Shown: piece by piece, positions 11,707 through 21,252 of the stretch
Position numbering within the stretch: position 1 is the first letter of the stretch
Layout of the letters: every line of letters starts with the position of its first letter
NCBI RefSeq assembly: GCF_001311785.1
Contig: NZ_BBBX01000009.1
Span: forward strand, 1 to 64,000
Direction: 5' to 3'
Length of the DNA stretch: 64,000 bases
Source: Lacticaseibacillus saniviri JCM 17471 = DSM 24301
GTDB taxonomy: Bacteria; Bacillota; Bacilli; Lactobacillales; Lactobacillaceae
The notes under the pieces: generated by a model
Told to the model about the DNA's origin: nothing
Databases searched by the model: none
Seen by the model: only the letters and a program-made list of their open reading frames with translations
Position numbers and translations under genes: made by a program

Positions 11707-12967
11707 TTAACTCGTGTGGCGGACCACATGTTTTAAAAATTCGCATAATATCGTTGATTGTCACGGCCACCATTAATGCGACCATGATGCCGACCCCAAT
11801 CAGGGTGATGACCCCTTCGCGTTCACGTGGTAATGGCTTACCGCGGACCAATTCGATTAAGTTGATGACAATCTTACCGCCATCAAGCATTGGGATAGGC
11901 ACTAAGTTGATAATCCCCAAGTTGACGCTCAGGAATCCAAGGAAGAACACCAATGAGATGAATCCCTGTGAGGCAAATTGGCTAGTCATCGTGTAGATGC
12001 CGACTGGCCCCGCTAACTTGTTCAGTGAGAAGCCACCGGTCACCATCGATTTGAGCTCGGATAAAATCCGCGTGCCCATGAACCAGGTCTGCGTGAAGCC
12101 GTATTTGATTGCGGCCATTGGACTGTGATCCACAATGGGCATGACACCGATTTTGCCGTCCTTGGTTGGCTTGACGGTTAAGGTCTTATCTTGTTTGCCT
12201 TGTGCAATCGTCAGCGTGACTGATTTTTGTTTCTTGCTCAACGCCGTCAAAATGGCGTTGTAGTCTTTCATTTTTTTGCCGTTAATGGCCGTGATGTGGT
12301 CATTGGTCTTGAGTCCAGCCTTTGCTGCTGGTTCACTCGCGACCACCTGAACCGCATTACTATCGAGTTGCTGCACCCCGGTCATGAAACCGACCACCAT
12401 GAAAGCCAGAATCGCCAAGATAAAGTTATTCATTGGCCCGGCAAAATTGGTCATGATCCGCTTGCCGATGCTGGCATTTTGAAATTGAACATCAGCGGGC
12501 GCAATCACAACTTCCGTCCCATCCGACTCGATAATAGTGGCATCGTGATTCACGTGCCAAGTCTTCAATTCAGACTCGTCACCGTTCTCGTAACCTTCAA
12601 CCACCAAATCATTGACCAGATCGACGTGGCTGACCTGCACGGGAATCCCACCCTGCAGTGTTACCTTGTCACTGGTGTTGATGCGAGTCACTTCACCAGT
12701 TGGATTGGTTTCAAGCGTGAGTTGTGTTCCTGGTTTGATTTCATCGTCTTCATCTTGCCAACCGGCCATCCGCACATAACCACCCAGCGGCAATAATCGC
12801 AGCGTGTAGGTCGTGTTGTTGCGGCGAAACGCTAATAACTTAGGTCCCATACCGACGGAAAACTCGCGAACCAAGATTCCTGAGCGCTTAGCGAAGAAAT
12901 AATGGCCGAATTCGTGCACAATCACGAGAATCCCAAATATGATAATAAACGCAATGATGGTAGTCAT
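11707..12967 (-). CDS. rseP: Site-2 intramembrane zinc protease RseP
   Basis: RseP/RasP cleaves transmembrane segments of regulatory and signal-peptide remnants inside the membrane. The catalytic zinc motif HEFGH is in the first transmembrane helix (IIIFGILVIVHEFGHYFFAK), a PDZ domain sits mid-protein (VASEPAAKAGLKTNDHITAINGK), and the second catalytic motif NLVPIPMLDGGK lies in the penultimate helix. As given, the frame runs on past the expected end into proS; a one-base change in the TTTTTAAAA run near 11740 restores a stop at 11707, just before the proS ribosome binding site. ATG at 12967 is chosen for AAGGAGG 6 bases upstream. Confidence 0.93.
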
Positions 12968-12982
12968 CAAAGGCCTCCTTGA

Positions 12983-13769
12983 TTAAACGATTCCCAGTAA
13001 ATGCAAGAATGGTAGGACAAACAATAAGCTGTCGAAGCGATCCAAAATCCCACCGTGTCCCGGTAAAATTTACCGGAGTCTTTGACATCGTAATACCGCT
13101 TTAAGGCGGATTCGACCAAGTCCCCGAGTTGACCCACAACAGATAAGACCAATGTAATCAACAGCATTGTCCAGAAACTATAGACTTGAGGGAAGAATTG
13201 CAGATAGATGGCCGCAAAGACTAATGCGGATAACACACCACCCAGACTGCCTTCCCAAGTCTTGTTCGGGCTGATGGCTGGCCAAAGCTTGTGTTTGCCA
13301 AGCATCCGACCGAATATGTAGGCGCCACTATCGGTGAGCCAAACGGTCAACAATGCGTACATTAAGGTATCGAGGCCGGCATCGTTACGGGCCATGATGA
13401 GTCCATGGAAGCCGATTCCGATATAAACCATGGCTAGCGTACTGATACCGGCATCATCAAATGTGGTCCGATTCTTCGTCGCCACGGTCACCAGTAACAG
13501 CGCCGCCACGAACACGTAGAACAGATCGAGTCGATCCAGGTGATTGGGCAGCCAGGACAGATACGAACTCGGCATACGAGTACGAGCAGCCCTAGCGCCG
13601 CCACCACGAATTCAATTGATACCAAAATGCGCTTGCGCATGATGAACACTTCAGAGAGTGCTACCAAGGCCAGTACGGCTGCGGCAATCTCTAGCCACAC
13701 CCCACCAGCAATTAAAATCGGAATAAAAATGATCAGGGCCACGACGGCCGTAATTACACGTTGTCTCAT
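12983..13769 (-). CDS. cdsA: Phosphatidate cytidylyltransferase (two frame breaks)
   Basis: CdsA makes CDP-diacylglycerol from phosphatidic acid and CTP, the entry point to phosphatidylglycerol and cardiolipin. The protein is multi-spanning: it opens MRQRVITAVVALIIFIPIL and contains the family core DSGAYIFGRMLGKHKLWP and ISPNKTWEGSLGG. The frame breaks near 13555 (restored LLVLVMPSSYLSWLP) and near 13068, inside the catalytic signature (restored [21 protein letters not shown]); both are single missing bases. Gene order uppS-cdsA-rseP is conserved in Firmicutes. Confidence 0.92.
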
Positions 13770-13783
13770 TTGTCTGCCTCCAC

Positions 13784-14530
13784 CTACTTCAATCCGCCAA
13801 AACGGCGGTCACGTGCTTGATACTCGAGTACTGCTTGATCGAGTTGCTCCGGCGTGAAATCTGGCCAAAGCGCGTCGGTAAAGACCAACTCGCTGTACGC
13901 CATTTGCCAGAGTAAAAAGTTCGAAATGCGTTCCTCGCCACTCGTGCGAATGACCAAATCCGGATCAGCGAGTTCACCCAGTGGCGCGGTCATCAATGCC
14001 GCATCAAAATGTGCCTCATCGATTTGGTCTGTGGTAATGGTACCCGCTTGCACATCCTGAGCTAACTGGCGCGCCGCATCCAGAATCTCACTGCGACTGC
14101 CATAATTGAGTGCAAAATTCAGAATCATGCCCGTGTTCTGTGCGGTATCCGCCATCGCCTTCAGGGCAGCCTTCTTGGTCGCCTCCGGCAGGTCGTCAAG
14201 ATATCCCATCACATGCACGCGCACATTCTCTTCAATCAACTCCGGCATGAACGCATCAAAGAAATCGACCGGTAGCCGCATCAAATAGCCGACCTCATCG
14301 TTCGGCCGCTTCCAATTCTCGGTTGAAAAAGCGTATAGGGTCAACGCCTTCACACCCATCCGACTGGCTGCCTTGGTGATCACTTTGACATTTTCCATGC
14401 CTTGCTTGTGACCAGCAATGCGCGGCAACAGTCGTTTTTTTGCCCACCGGCCATTACCATCCATGATGATGGCAATGTGTGCCGGTATCCGGTTTGAATC
14501 AATCGTTGGGGCTGGTTTCTTTGAGAACAC
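13784..14530 (-). CDS. uppS: Undecaprenyl diphosphate synthase (cis-prenyltransferase)
   Basis: UppS condenses isopentenyl diphosphate units onto farnesyl diphosphate to make the C55 lipid carrier for peptidoglycan and teichoic acid synthesis. The signature HIAIIMDGNGRWAKKR is present, with the catalytic Asp, and the C-terminal PDLVIRTSGEERISNFLLWQ motif. I choose the GTG at 14530 because AAGGAGGGG lies 4-5 bases upstream; the ATG at 14551 would place that site inside the gene. The frame is intact. It is the first gene of the uppS-cdsA-rseP-proS unit. Confidence 0.94.
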   Translation of the reverse strand: MFSKKPAPTIDSNRIPAHIAIIMDGNGRWAKKRLLPRIAGHKQGMENVKVITKAASRMGVKALTLYAFSTENWKRPNDEVGYLMRLPVDFFDAFMPELIEENVRVHVMGYLDDLPEATKKAALKAMADTAQNTGMILNFALNYGSRSEILDAARQLAQDVQAGTITTDQIDEAHFDAALMTAPLGELADPDLVIRTSGEERISNFLLWQMAYSELVFTDALWPDFTPEQLDQAVLEYQARDRRFGGLK

Positions 14531-14562
14531 ACAGTTCCCCTCCTTGTTCATAATCTTTATTG

Positions 14563-14571
14563 ATTGTAGCA
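14563..14571 (-). promoter_or_regulatory. Extended -10 promoter of uppS
   Basis: Minus-strand TGCTACAAT (14571-14563) is an extended -10 element about 30 bases before the GTG start of uppS. No good -35 is visible upstream in the T-rich stretch. Confidence 0.55.
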
Positions 14572-14640
14572 GAAAAGCTACGGTTAAAAAAGTAAAGAAT
14601 CAGCAATGCCGCTAGAGCAAGGTCGAGATTCCAGTAACAA

Positions 14641-14706
14641 CAAAAAACAGAGCCAGCACCGTGACAAAACGTAACGTCTCGTCAACAGCGATCACTCTGT
14701 TTTTTG
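14641..14706 (-). terminator. Terminator after frr
   Basis: AAAAAACAGAG (14706 side) and CTCTGTTTTTT (14641 side) close a long hairpin followed by T residues on the minus strand. It ends the pyrH-frr unit and precedes the uppS promoter. The symmetric A/T tails would let it work from both strands. Confidence 0.75.
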
Positions 14707-14719
14707 TGGCGCTCATCGA

Positions 14720-15277
14720 TTAGCCTTCAGTGATTTCTTTTTCCTTCGCGGCGGCGATTTCATCAATCCGCTTGGTCGCTTGGTCAGTCACATCTTGCAT
14801 ATCTTTTTCAAACTTATGCAATTCATCTTCAGTGATTTCAGACACCTTTTGTTGTTTCTTCAAAGTATCCAAGGCATCACGGCGAATGTTACGAACCGCA
14901 ATTTTGGCTGTTTCGGCGTATTTGCCGACTTCCTTAGCCAATTCCTTACGCCGATCCCCGGTTAATTGTGGAATCACTAAGCGGATAACAGAACCATCGT
15001 TGGCAGGGTTAATGCCCAGATCACTCATATTAATTGCTGCTTCGATGTCCTTCAAAACGGACTTATCGTATGGTGTCACCATCAAAACACGAGGTTCAGG
15101 AATGGTAATGGCTGCCATTTGGTTCAATGGCGTTGGTGCACCGTAGTACTCCACGCTAATCCGGTTTAACAGACTCGCATTGGCACGGCCGGCACGGATA
15201 TTGCCCAATTCACGTTGCAAGGCTTCTTCGGACTTAACCATTGTTGCCTTGGCTTGTTCAATGACTTCGTTAGCCAT
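14720..15277 (-). CDS. frr: Ribosome recycling factor
   Basis: The 185-residue product is standard RRF, with the N-terminal helix region ([21 protein letters not shown]) and the conserved [16 protein letters not shown] and RRKELAK segments. RRF with EF-G splits post-termination ribosomes. The frame is intact. It lies 3 bp after pyrH, the usual Firmicutes pairing. Confidence 0.97.
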   Translation of the reverse strand: MANEVIEQAKATMVKSEEALQRELGNIRAGRANASLLNRISVEYYGAPTPLNQMAAITIPEPRVLMVTPYDKSVLKDIEAAINMSDLGINPANDGSVIRLVIPQLTGDRRKELAKEVGKYAETAKIAVRNIRRDALDTLKKQQKVSEITEDELHKFEKDMQDVTDQATKRIDEIAAAKEKEITEG

Positions 15278-15280
15278 AAA

Positions 15281-16000
15281 TTATTCTCTCCCTTTAATCG
15301 TGGTGCCGATGTTTTCGCCTTCGACAACACGCTTGATGTTATTAGCTTCATTTAAGTTGAAGACAACCAGTGGAATGTCGTTGTCCATCGACAAGGAGCT
15401 CGCTGTGGTGTCCATGACCTTGAGATCCTTGTTGATGATGTCGAGATGACTCAATGAGTCAAACTTAATCGCTTCAGCATCCTTGTTTGGATCAGCTGAG
15501 TACACACCGTCAACGTTGTTCTTCGCCATCAGAATCACGTCAGCATCGATTTCAGCCGCACGTAATGCCGCTGTCGTATCTGTACTGAAGTAAGGGTTCC
15601 CTGTCCCGGCCGCAAAAATCACGACGCGACCCTTTTCCAGATGCCGAACTGCCTTGCGGCGAATATATGGTTCCGCAATTTGACGCATTTCGATTGATGT
15701 TTGGACCCGTGTTGGCACATCAATGTTTTCTAAACTGTCTTGCAGGGCCAATGAATTCATGACCGTGGCGAGCATGCCCATGTAATCCGCTTGGGCGCGT
15801 TCCATGCCCATTTCGGCACCGATTTGACCACGCCAGATGTTACCGCCACCGACAACGATGGCAACTTGTACCCCTAAATCGTGCACTGCCTTAATTTCCT
15901 TGGCAACAGAGGCGATAACAGGTGGGTTGATCCCAAATCCTTTTTCACCGGCTAAGGCTTCACCGCTCACTTTCAACACAATACGCTTATATTTGACCAT
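15281..16000 (-). CDS. pyrH: UMP kinase
   Basis: PyrH phosphorylates UMP to UDP for nucleotide synthesis and is a hexameric amino-acid-kinase-fold enzyme. Seen here are the KVSGEALAG phosphate-binding start, the [10 protein letters not shown] loop, and [20 protein letters not shown], which binds the substrates. ATG at 16000 is preferred over 16009 because GAGAGG would be too close to the latter. The frame is intact and frr follows closely. Confidence 0.96.
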   Translation of the reverse strand: MVKYKRIVLKVSGEALAGEKGFGINPPVIASVAKEIKAVHDLGVQVAIVVGGGNIWRGQIGAEMGMERAQADYMGMLATVMNSLALQDSLENIDVPTRVQTSIEMRQIAEPYIRRKAVRHLEKGRVVIFAAGTGNPYFSTDTTAALRAAEIDADVILMAKNNVDGVYSADPNKDAEAIKFDSLSHLDIINKDLKVMDTTASSLSMDNDIPLVVFNLNEANNIKRVVEGENIGTTIKGRE

Positions 16001-16033
16001 GAATTCCATTCCTCTCGTTTTCTAGCTGCTCCT

Positions 16034-16068
16034 AGTTTAACATATTCCAAGCGCCGCGGCACTGCCAA
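16034..16068 (-). promoter_or_regulatory. Probable promoter of pyrH-frr
   Basis: On the minus strand TTGGCA (16068-16063) lies 18 bases before TATGTT (16044-16039), which overlaps TTAAACT. Either hexamer could serve as -10. It sits between the tsf terminator and pyrH. Confidence 0.5.
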
Positions 16069-16105
16069 AAGCAGTCCATCGGTCGCTCGCAGGCGTTTAC
16101 ACCGC

Positions 16106-16142
16106 AAAAAAAGAGTCGTGGCATTCGTCACGACTCTTTTTA
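16106..16142 (-). terminator. Terminator after tsf
   Basis: AAAAGAGTCGTGACG/ATGCCACGACTCTTTTTTT on the minus strand is a strong stem-loop with a long T-tract, ending the rpsB-tsf operon 8 bases after the tsf stop codon. Confidence 0.9.
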
Positions 16143-16150
16143 GGAATCAA

Positions 16151-17026
16151 TTAATCTTTAATCTGACCCATAACTTCTTCAGCAAAGTCATTAGTCTTCT
16201 TTTCGATCCCTTCGCCGACTTCAAAGCGGACAAAGTTCTTAACCTTGCCACCCTTGCTTTCAACGTATTGGCCGACAGTCATGTCAGTATCCTTAACGAA
16301 TTCTTGGTCAACCAAGGAAATTTCGCTCAGGAACTTGTTCATCCGGCCTTCAACGATCTTAGGAATGATCTTTTCTGGCTTGCCTTCGTTCTTTGTTTCT
16401 TCAGTCACAACTTGCTTTTCGTGATCTAAAACATCGGCTGGCACTTGGTCGCGAGTCACATAACGAGGGTTAACAGCAGCAACGTGCATTGCAACGTCGC
16501 GAGCTGTTTCTTCATCAGCGCCTTCAAGTGTAACTAACACAGCGATTTGGCCACCGTTGTGTAAGTACTTACCAAAGACATCGCCATCATTCTTTGTTTC
16601 GAGTTGGAAACGACGGAAGTTGATCTTTTCACCGATAACAGCAGTCAATGACTTCGCTGTTTCATCGATTGTTTGACCCTTGATGTCGAGCTTCAAAGCA
16701 GCATCCATGTCGGCTGGCTTTTCAGCAGCAACAGTTGCGGAAACTTCGTCAACAAAGTCCTTGAAGCTGTCGTTAGACGCAACAAAGTCTGTTTCAGAGT
16801 TGATTTCAACAACAGCAGCAGAATTGCCTTCGATAGCAACTTGAGCAAGCCCTTCAGCAGCGATGTTACCGCTCTTCTTGGCAGCCTTTGCTAAGCCCTT
16901 TTCACGTAAAACGTCAATTGCCTTTTCCATGTCACCTTCAGCAGCGACCAAGGCCTTCTTTGCGTCCATCATCCCAACTTGGGTGCGGTCACGTAATTCT
17001 TTAACTAAAGCAGCAGTAATTGCCAT
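16151..17026 (-). CDS. tsf: Elongation factor Ts
   Basis: EF-Ts is the guanine-nucleotide exchange factor for EF-Tu. The 291-residue protein begins [20 protein letters not shown] and has the diagnostic [12 protein letters not shown] motif that contacts EF-Tu. The frame is intact. It follows rpsB across a gap that contains a hairpin, so its level relative to S2 may be set by partial termination or RNA processing. Confidence 0.97.
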   Translation of the reverse strand: MAITAALVKELRDRTQVGMMDAKKALVAAEGDMEKAIDVLREKGLAKAAKKSGNIAAEGLAQVAIEGNSAAVVEINSETDFVASNDSFKDFVDEVSATVAAEKPADMDAALKLDIKGQTIDETAKSLTAVIGEKINFRRFQLETKNDGDVFGKYLHNGGQIAVLVTLEGADEETARDVAMHVAAVNPRYVTRDQVPADVLDHEKQVVTEETKNEGKPEKIIPKIVEGRMNKFLSEISLVDQEFVKDTDMTVGQYVESKGGKVKNFVRFEVGEGIEKKTNDFAEEVMGQIKD

Positions 17027-17048
17027 GTGTTATTTCCTCCTTTAGATA

Positions 17049-17101
17049 GAAAAGGGTTGTCCGCAGATCTGCAGAATGCGAAACCTTCAGGCAACCCTTT
17101 A
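17049..17101 (-). terminator. Hairpin between rpsB and tsf (partial terminator)
   Basis: Minus-strand AAAGGGTTG (17101 side) and CAACCCTTTT (17049 side) close a hairpin of about 50 nt containing a second CTGCAGATCTGCGG stem, followed by TCT. The U-tract is weak, which fits an intra-operon attenuator or processing site. Confidence 0.6.
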
Positions 17102-17109
17102 TCGTTTAA

Positions 17110-17889
17110 TTATTTAGCGTCAGTGTTGTCGCCTTCAACGGCTTCAACAATGTCTTCGATTGAATCGCTTGAGTTGTTGTTGTCGAAGTTAACGTCGCCT
17201 TGGTCTTCACCTTGGTTGCCTTCGATAACAGCATCAGCCATCTTAGCTGTGATCAAACGAACGGCACGAATAGCGTCGTCGTTTGATGGGATGATAACAT
17301 CGATATCATCTGGATCAGAGTTGGTATCAACCATCGCAACGATAGGAATGTTCAACTTGTGTGCTTCTTGAACAGCAATCTTTTCCTTGCGTGGGTCAAC
17401 AATGAACATCACATCTGGGATGCGAGGCATGTCTTCGATACCACCTAAGAACTTGGTTAACTTGTCTTGTTGCTTCTTAAGCAAAGCAACTTCCTTCTTA
17501 GGTAACTTGTCGAAGGTGCCATCTTCGGCCATCTTCTTGATGTCCTTTAAGCGCTTGATCCGTGTTTGGATGGTGTTCCAGTTAGTCAAAGTCCCACCTA
17601 ACCAACGATGGTTAACGTAGTATTGACCGGCACGGGTTGCTTCTTCAGCAATTGCGTCTTGAGCTTGCTTCTTTGTACCAACGAATAAAACAACACCGTT
17701 ATCGGCTGCTTCTTCCTTAACAAAGTTGTAAGCATCGTCAATCATCTTGACGGTCTTTTGTAAATCAATAATGTAGATGCCGTTACGTTCCGTGAAGATG
17801 AATGGCTTCATCTTAGGATTCCAACGACGGGTTTGGTGACCAAAGTGGACACCGGCTTCTAAAAGCTGCTTCATGCTTAATACTGCCAT
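17110..17889 (-). CDS. rpsB: 30S ribosomal protein S2
   Basis: S2 sits at the head-body junction of the 30S subunit. The start ATG at 17889 has TTGGAGG 8 bases upstream and gives [20 protein letters not shown]; the open frame extends further upstream but without homology. Conserved segments include [11 protein letters not shown] and the [15 protein letters not shown] loop. The tail is acidic and Asp/Asn-rich, longer than in E. coli. The frame is intact. Confidence 0.97.
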   Translation of the reverse strand: MAVLSMKQLLEAGVHFGHQTRRWNPKMKPFIFTERNGIYIIDLQKTVKMIDDAYNFVKEEAADNGVVLFVGTKKQAQDAIAEEATRAGQYYVNHRWLGGTLTNWNTIQTRIKRLKDIKKMAEDGTFDKLPKKEVALLKKQQDKLTKFLGGIEDMPRIPDVMFIVDPRKEKIAVQEAHKLNIPIVAMVDTNSDPDDIDVIIPSNDDAIRAVRLITAKMADAVIEGNQGEDQGDVNFDNNNSSDSIEDIVEAVEGDNTDAK

Positions 17890-18008
17890 GAGTAAATTCC
17901 TCCAATAGGTTTTATTCCTCTCACCAACGTCCACTCGCAACCGAACTCTTTCGAGCACCTCAGTCACGATTAGTTGATGATGTGGTTTGTGCTTTTCACA
18001 CTCAGACT

Positions 18009-18037
18009 AGTATACAGAAATGTTGATCCTTTGGCAA
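18009..18037 (-). promoter_or_regulatory. Promoter of rpsB-tsf
   Basis: Minus-strand TTGCCA (18037-18032), a 17-bp spacer, and TATACT (18014-18009) form a near-consensus sigma-A promoter. It leaves a leader of about 115 nt before rpsB, long enough for an RNA-based control element, though I recognise no specific one. The -35 lies just beside the stop of the GIY-YIG gene. Confidence 0.75.
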
Positions 18038-18040
18038 GTC

Positions 18041-18303
18041 CTACCACTGCACATTGTGTGCCCGCAAAATTGCTCCTTCGCGTGGCGACTCTGATGCTTG
18101 AACGCCCACTCGGCCGATAAGGCATCGTGCTTGGTAGCAAAGCTTTCACTGTACAGGAGTGACACCGGGCGTCTGGCGGCCGTGTATTTGGCTCCCTTGC
18201 CCGCATTGTGCGTGTTGACGCGAGCAGTGACATCCGTAGTGAAGCCACCATAAAACGAGCCATCAGCACATAATAAAACGTAAAAATAAAATTCTTCAGC
18301 CAT
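18041..18303 (-). CDS. GIY-YIG nuclease-superfamily protein, UPF0213/YazA type
   Basis: This small protein starts [20 protein letters not shown], where YVL...FYGG is the GIY-YIG motif, followed by the T-x-D-x-xxR and H-N-x-G-K-G-A-K-Y-T region typical of UPF0213 (YazA). Its role in cells is not established; DNA or RNA structure cleavage is a guess from the fold. Restoring one T near 18070 gives [12 protein letters not shown] and a TAG at 18041; as given the frame runs on. It overlaps the end of the upstream methyltransferase gene by 8 bp, the same pairing as yabB-yazA in Bacillus. Confidence 0.85.
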
Positions 18304-19026
18304 AGAGTAAGTGGGCCACCTCCTGCGTGTAGGTGCCATCCGCCTGATAGACCACAACGGGTGGCAGAATGCGAATGCCATCCGGTTTCCCCGCCTTAAT
18401 GGCCTCAATCAAGACCATATTGGCTTCACGATCCGCTTTGGGATGCACGAAGCGAATGCGTTTGGGCGCGAGGCCGTTTTGCATCAGCGTGCTGAGCAAT
18501 TCCTGTAAGCGATCCGGGCGATGGACCAAAAAAGTTTGCCTTGATACTTCAATAATTGTGCACTCACACGACAGACCGTCTCAAAATCGGTGGTCAGCTC
18601 ATGCCGTGCCAGCGCGAGATGCTCGTTGGGATTCTTAACACTCTGATCACTGACCTTGAAGTATGGCGGATTGCAGGTGACCACATCGACCGTATCTTTT
18701 TGAACAAATTGCGCGGTGTCTGCCAAGTCTGCCGTCACCACATTCACATTCGTCAACTGATTGAGCGTCACACTGCGGCTGGCCATATCAGCCAAACGTG
18801 GCTGCAATTCTACCAATGTGACCTGATTGCGGGTTTGTTCCGCAACAAACAGGCCAACAGCGCCGTTGCCGGCTGCCAAGTCGACCACCCGACTGTTGGC
18901 TTTGACCTGCGCAAAAGCTGACAGGAGCACAGCGTCCAGCGAGAAGGCAAACACTTCGGCGCTTTGAATGATTTGGACCGCCCCGCTTCTGAGTTGATCA
19001 ATTCGTTCCCCTGGTAAAAGTTCCAT
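18296..19026 (-). CDS. tRNA1(Val) adenine-N6 methyltransferase-like protein (YabB type; one frame break)
   Basis: The protein is a class I SAM-dependent methyltransferase: [12 protein letters not shown] is the SAM-binding loop and NPPYF the adenine-N6 catalytic motif. In E. coli the relative TrmN6 (YfiC) methylates A37 of tRNA1(Val); Firmicutes YabB is its counterpart by homology. The frame breaks near 18528 in a run where [15 protein letters not shown] is restored; the C-terminal part then ends [11 protein letters not shown]. It has a GGAGG site upstream of ATG at 19026 and is divergent from plsC. Confidence 0.85.
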
Positions 19027-19065
19027 ACTGCCTCCAAATTTATCTCTGCATAGATTTGTGGATAA

Positions 19066-19074
19066 TGCTATAAT
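19066..19074 (+). promoter_or_regulatory. Extended -10 promoter of plsC
   Basis: TGCTATAAT (19066-19074) is an excellent extended -10 about 36 bases upstream of the plsC ATG. The -35 region is weak (TGCATA at a plausible distance). Confidence 0.65.
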
Positions 19075-19109
19075 TTAGCACACAAGTTGATAGTAAAGGA
19101 AGTCGACCG

Positions 19110-19763
19110 ATGTTCTATTCATTTATCCGGGTGGTTGCCCGCGTGATCGTGTTTCTGATCAACGGTAACACCCACTACCAAAATAAAGAAGCACTCCCTG
19201 ACGGCCCTTATGTGCTTGTCGGGCCGCATCGCACATGGTGGGATCCCATCATGTTTGCGCTTGCCGCATCACCTCGAAAATTCGCCTTTATGGCTAAAGA
19301 AGAACTGTTCCGTAATCCCATTTTACGCTGGATTTTGGTCCACGCCAATGCCTTTGGTGTCGATCGGGCGCACCCCGGGCCAAGCGTGGTCAAAACACCG
19401 GTGAAAATGTTGCGTCAAGGTGAACTCTCCGTCATGATTTTCCCTTCCGGATCGCGTTACGCTAACGAGCTCAAGGGTGGCGCGGCCTTGATTGCCAAGT
19501 TGGCCAAGGTGCCCATCGTGCCCGCCGTCTACCAGGGTCCCGTCAAGTTCAGTCAATTGCTGTTGCGCAAGCGCGTGGATATTCGCTTCGGTGACCCCAT
19601 CCCAGCGCCCACTGGCAAACTCGATGATGAGAAAATCAAAGCCATCGGTGACCAAATGCAGGTCGCTTTTGATCAATTAGACAAAGAAATCAATCCGGAC
19701 TTCCACTATGTACCCGATGAGAGCAAGTACCTGGAAGAAAAGAGTAAAGGCAAAGTGAATTAA
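19110..19763 (+). CDS. plsC: 1-acyl-sn-glycerol-3-phosphate acyltransferase
   Basis: PlsC adds the second fatty acid to lysophosphatidic acid, making phosphatidic acid at the membrane. The catalytic HX4D motif is HRTWWD, and the second and third blocks appear as GVDR and FPSGSR, followed by VPIVPAVYQGP. A hydrophobic N-terminal helix (FIRVVARVIVFLI) probably anchors it. The frame is intact, the ribosome binding site is AAAGGAAG, and it is a single gene on the plus strand with its own promoter and terminator. It supplies the substrate of CdsA, also in this window. Confidence 0.93.
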   Translation: MFYSFIRVVARVIVFLINGNTHYQNKEALPDGPYVLVGPHRTWWDPIMFALAASPRKFAFMAKEELFRNPILRWILVHANAFGVDRAHPGPSVVKTPVKMLRQGELSVMIFPSGSRYANELKGGAALIAKLAKVPIVPAVYQGPVKFSQLLLRKRVDIRFGDPIPAPTGKLDDEKIKAIGDQMQVAFDQLDKEINPDFHYVPDESKYLEEKSKGKVN

Positions 19764-19768
19764 AAGCA

Positions 19769-19814
19769 AAAAAGGTTGTGACACCCCATCTGGGGCATGT
19801 CACAACCTTTTTTG
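19769..19814. terminator. Bidirectional terminator between plsC and the permease
   Basis: AAAAAAGGTTGTGACA and TGTCACAACCTTTTTT form a long stem with an inner CCCC/GGGG pair. A- and T-tracts on both sides allow termination of plsC on the plus strand and of the amino-acid permease on the minus strand. Confidence 0.9.
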
Positions 19815-19820
19815 ATGTCG

Positions 19821-21206
19821 CTAGACACGAGCCGAATGTCTGAAGCCATAGCTGAAATAGATAATCAGCCCAAAACCAAACCACAGACCACTCATCACCC
19901 AAGTTTCGAGACTCAACTGACTCATGAGCAATAAGCAAAAAGCCAAGGAAATCAGTGGGGTCACGGGGTACCCGGGCACCTTAAAGCCTTGATTATCGAT
20001 GCCCTGATGATGGCGTAAGGGAATGATGCCAAGAGACACGAAGGCAAAAGCGATCAGTGTGCCGATATTGACTAGATTGACCAATTGCGTCAGCGGCACA
20101 AAGCCCCCTAACAACGCGATAATCACGGTCACCGTGCCTAATGCGTGTTGTGGTAACTGATTGTGGACTTTGGCAAACCAAGCTGGTAACAAGTGATCGC
20201 GTCCAATCGCATAAACGAGGCGCGATGAGCTATAAATCATCGTCACCATCATCGTGAACATGCCGGCAATCGCGCCAACTGAGATGATGCCCCCAATGCC
20301 CGTTTGATGCACCGCGGCCAGAGCAAAGGCCACGGGATCGGCGACGTTCAACTCACTGTAATGCACCATACCGGTGAGAACAATGGCCACTAAGACATAC
20401 AAGATAGTGGCAATAATCACGTCCCGATAATGCCGCGTGGTAGCGTTTTTGCGGGTGCTTCACCTCAGGCGCTGAGGCTGAAACCGCATCAAACCCGAGA
20501 TAAGCGAAGAATACCATCGAGCGCCCGCTAAGACTCCCTTGCCTCCGTATGGGAAGTACGGTTGCCAATTCTTGGGTTGCACGTAGAACAAGCCGACGAG
20601 AATAAAGAGCAGGATGATGGCCAGTTTGACCACCACCATGATGCGATTGACCCGCATTGAGCTCTGCATACCGTGCGACAACATCCACCCGATCAATAAA
20701 ACAACGCCAACCGCAATCAGATTAACATACTGGCCGTTGCCGGGATTGAACGCACCGGTAATCGCTTTGGGCAGGTTAAGACCAAAGCCCCGTAAGAGAC
20801 TGACCAAGTACGCCGAGAAGCTGGTCGACACCGCAGCCACGGCTAACATGTACTCGAGCACTAGGGCCCAACCAATGATCCAGCCAAAAATCTGACCAAA
20901 GACAATATTGCCGTACGCGTAAGCGGAACCCGCCACAGGGAGTGCGGAGGCAAACTCGGCATAACACATCGCCGCAAAAGAACAAGCGACGGCCGCAAGA
21001 ATAAACGCCAAGGTGATGGCCGGTCCGCTGGTGGTGGCGGCTACGGTACCGGGTAAAATAAAAATTCCGGTCCCAATGACTGCCCCAATCCCGAGTGCCA
21101 CAAGGTCACGTGTGGTCAGGGTTTTAGCAAACTGATGATCAGCCGCCAACGTTTTTCTAAATCTGGTTTTACGGTCATGCGTTGCCACAGTGACATAGAC
21201 ATCCAT
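19821..21206 (-). CDS. APC-superfamily amino-acid permease (frame broken in the middle)
   Basis: This is a 12-TM amino-acid/polyamine/organocation transporter of the cationic amino-acid (YfnA/CAT) type: the N terminus has TRDLVALGIGAVIGTGIFIL, the helix-1 GIGAVIG substrate motif, and FAYLGFDAVSASAPEVKHPQK is the helix-6 region. The frame breaks two or three times between about 20540 and 20400 (around GGKGVLAGARW, SMVFFAYLGFD and the DVIIATILYVL segment) and is otherwise continuous. The substrate cannot be decided from sequence. ATG at 21206 has GAGGGATGG upstream. It appears to be a single-gene unit. Confidence 0.85.
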
Positions 21207-21252
21207 CCCTCATCATTTTTTACATTGTAACCAAAAAATTGGCGCGTTGCAC

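Noticed and set aside
12227-12796. A 189-codon plus-strand open frame opposite rseP
   Set aside because: rseP is a clear gene in the other strand; the frame lacks a start signal and homology.
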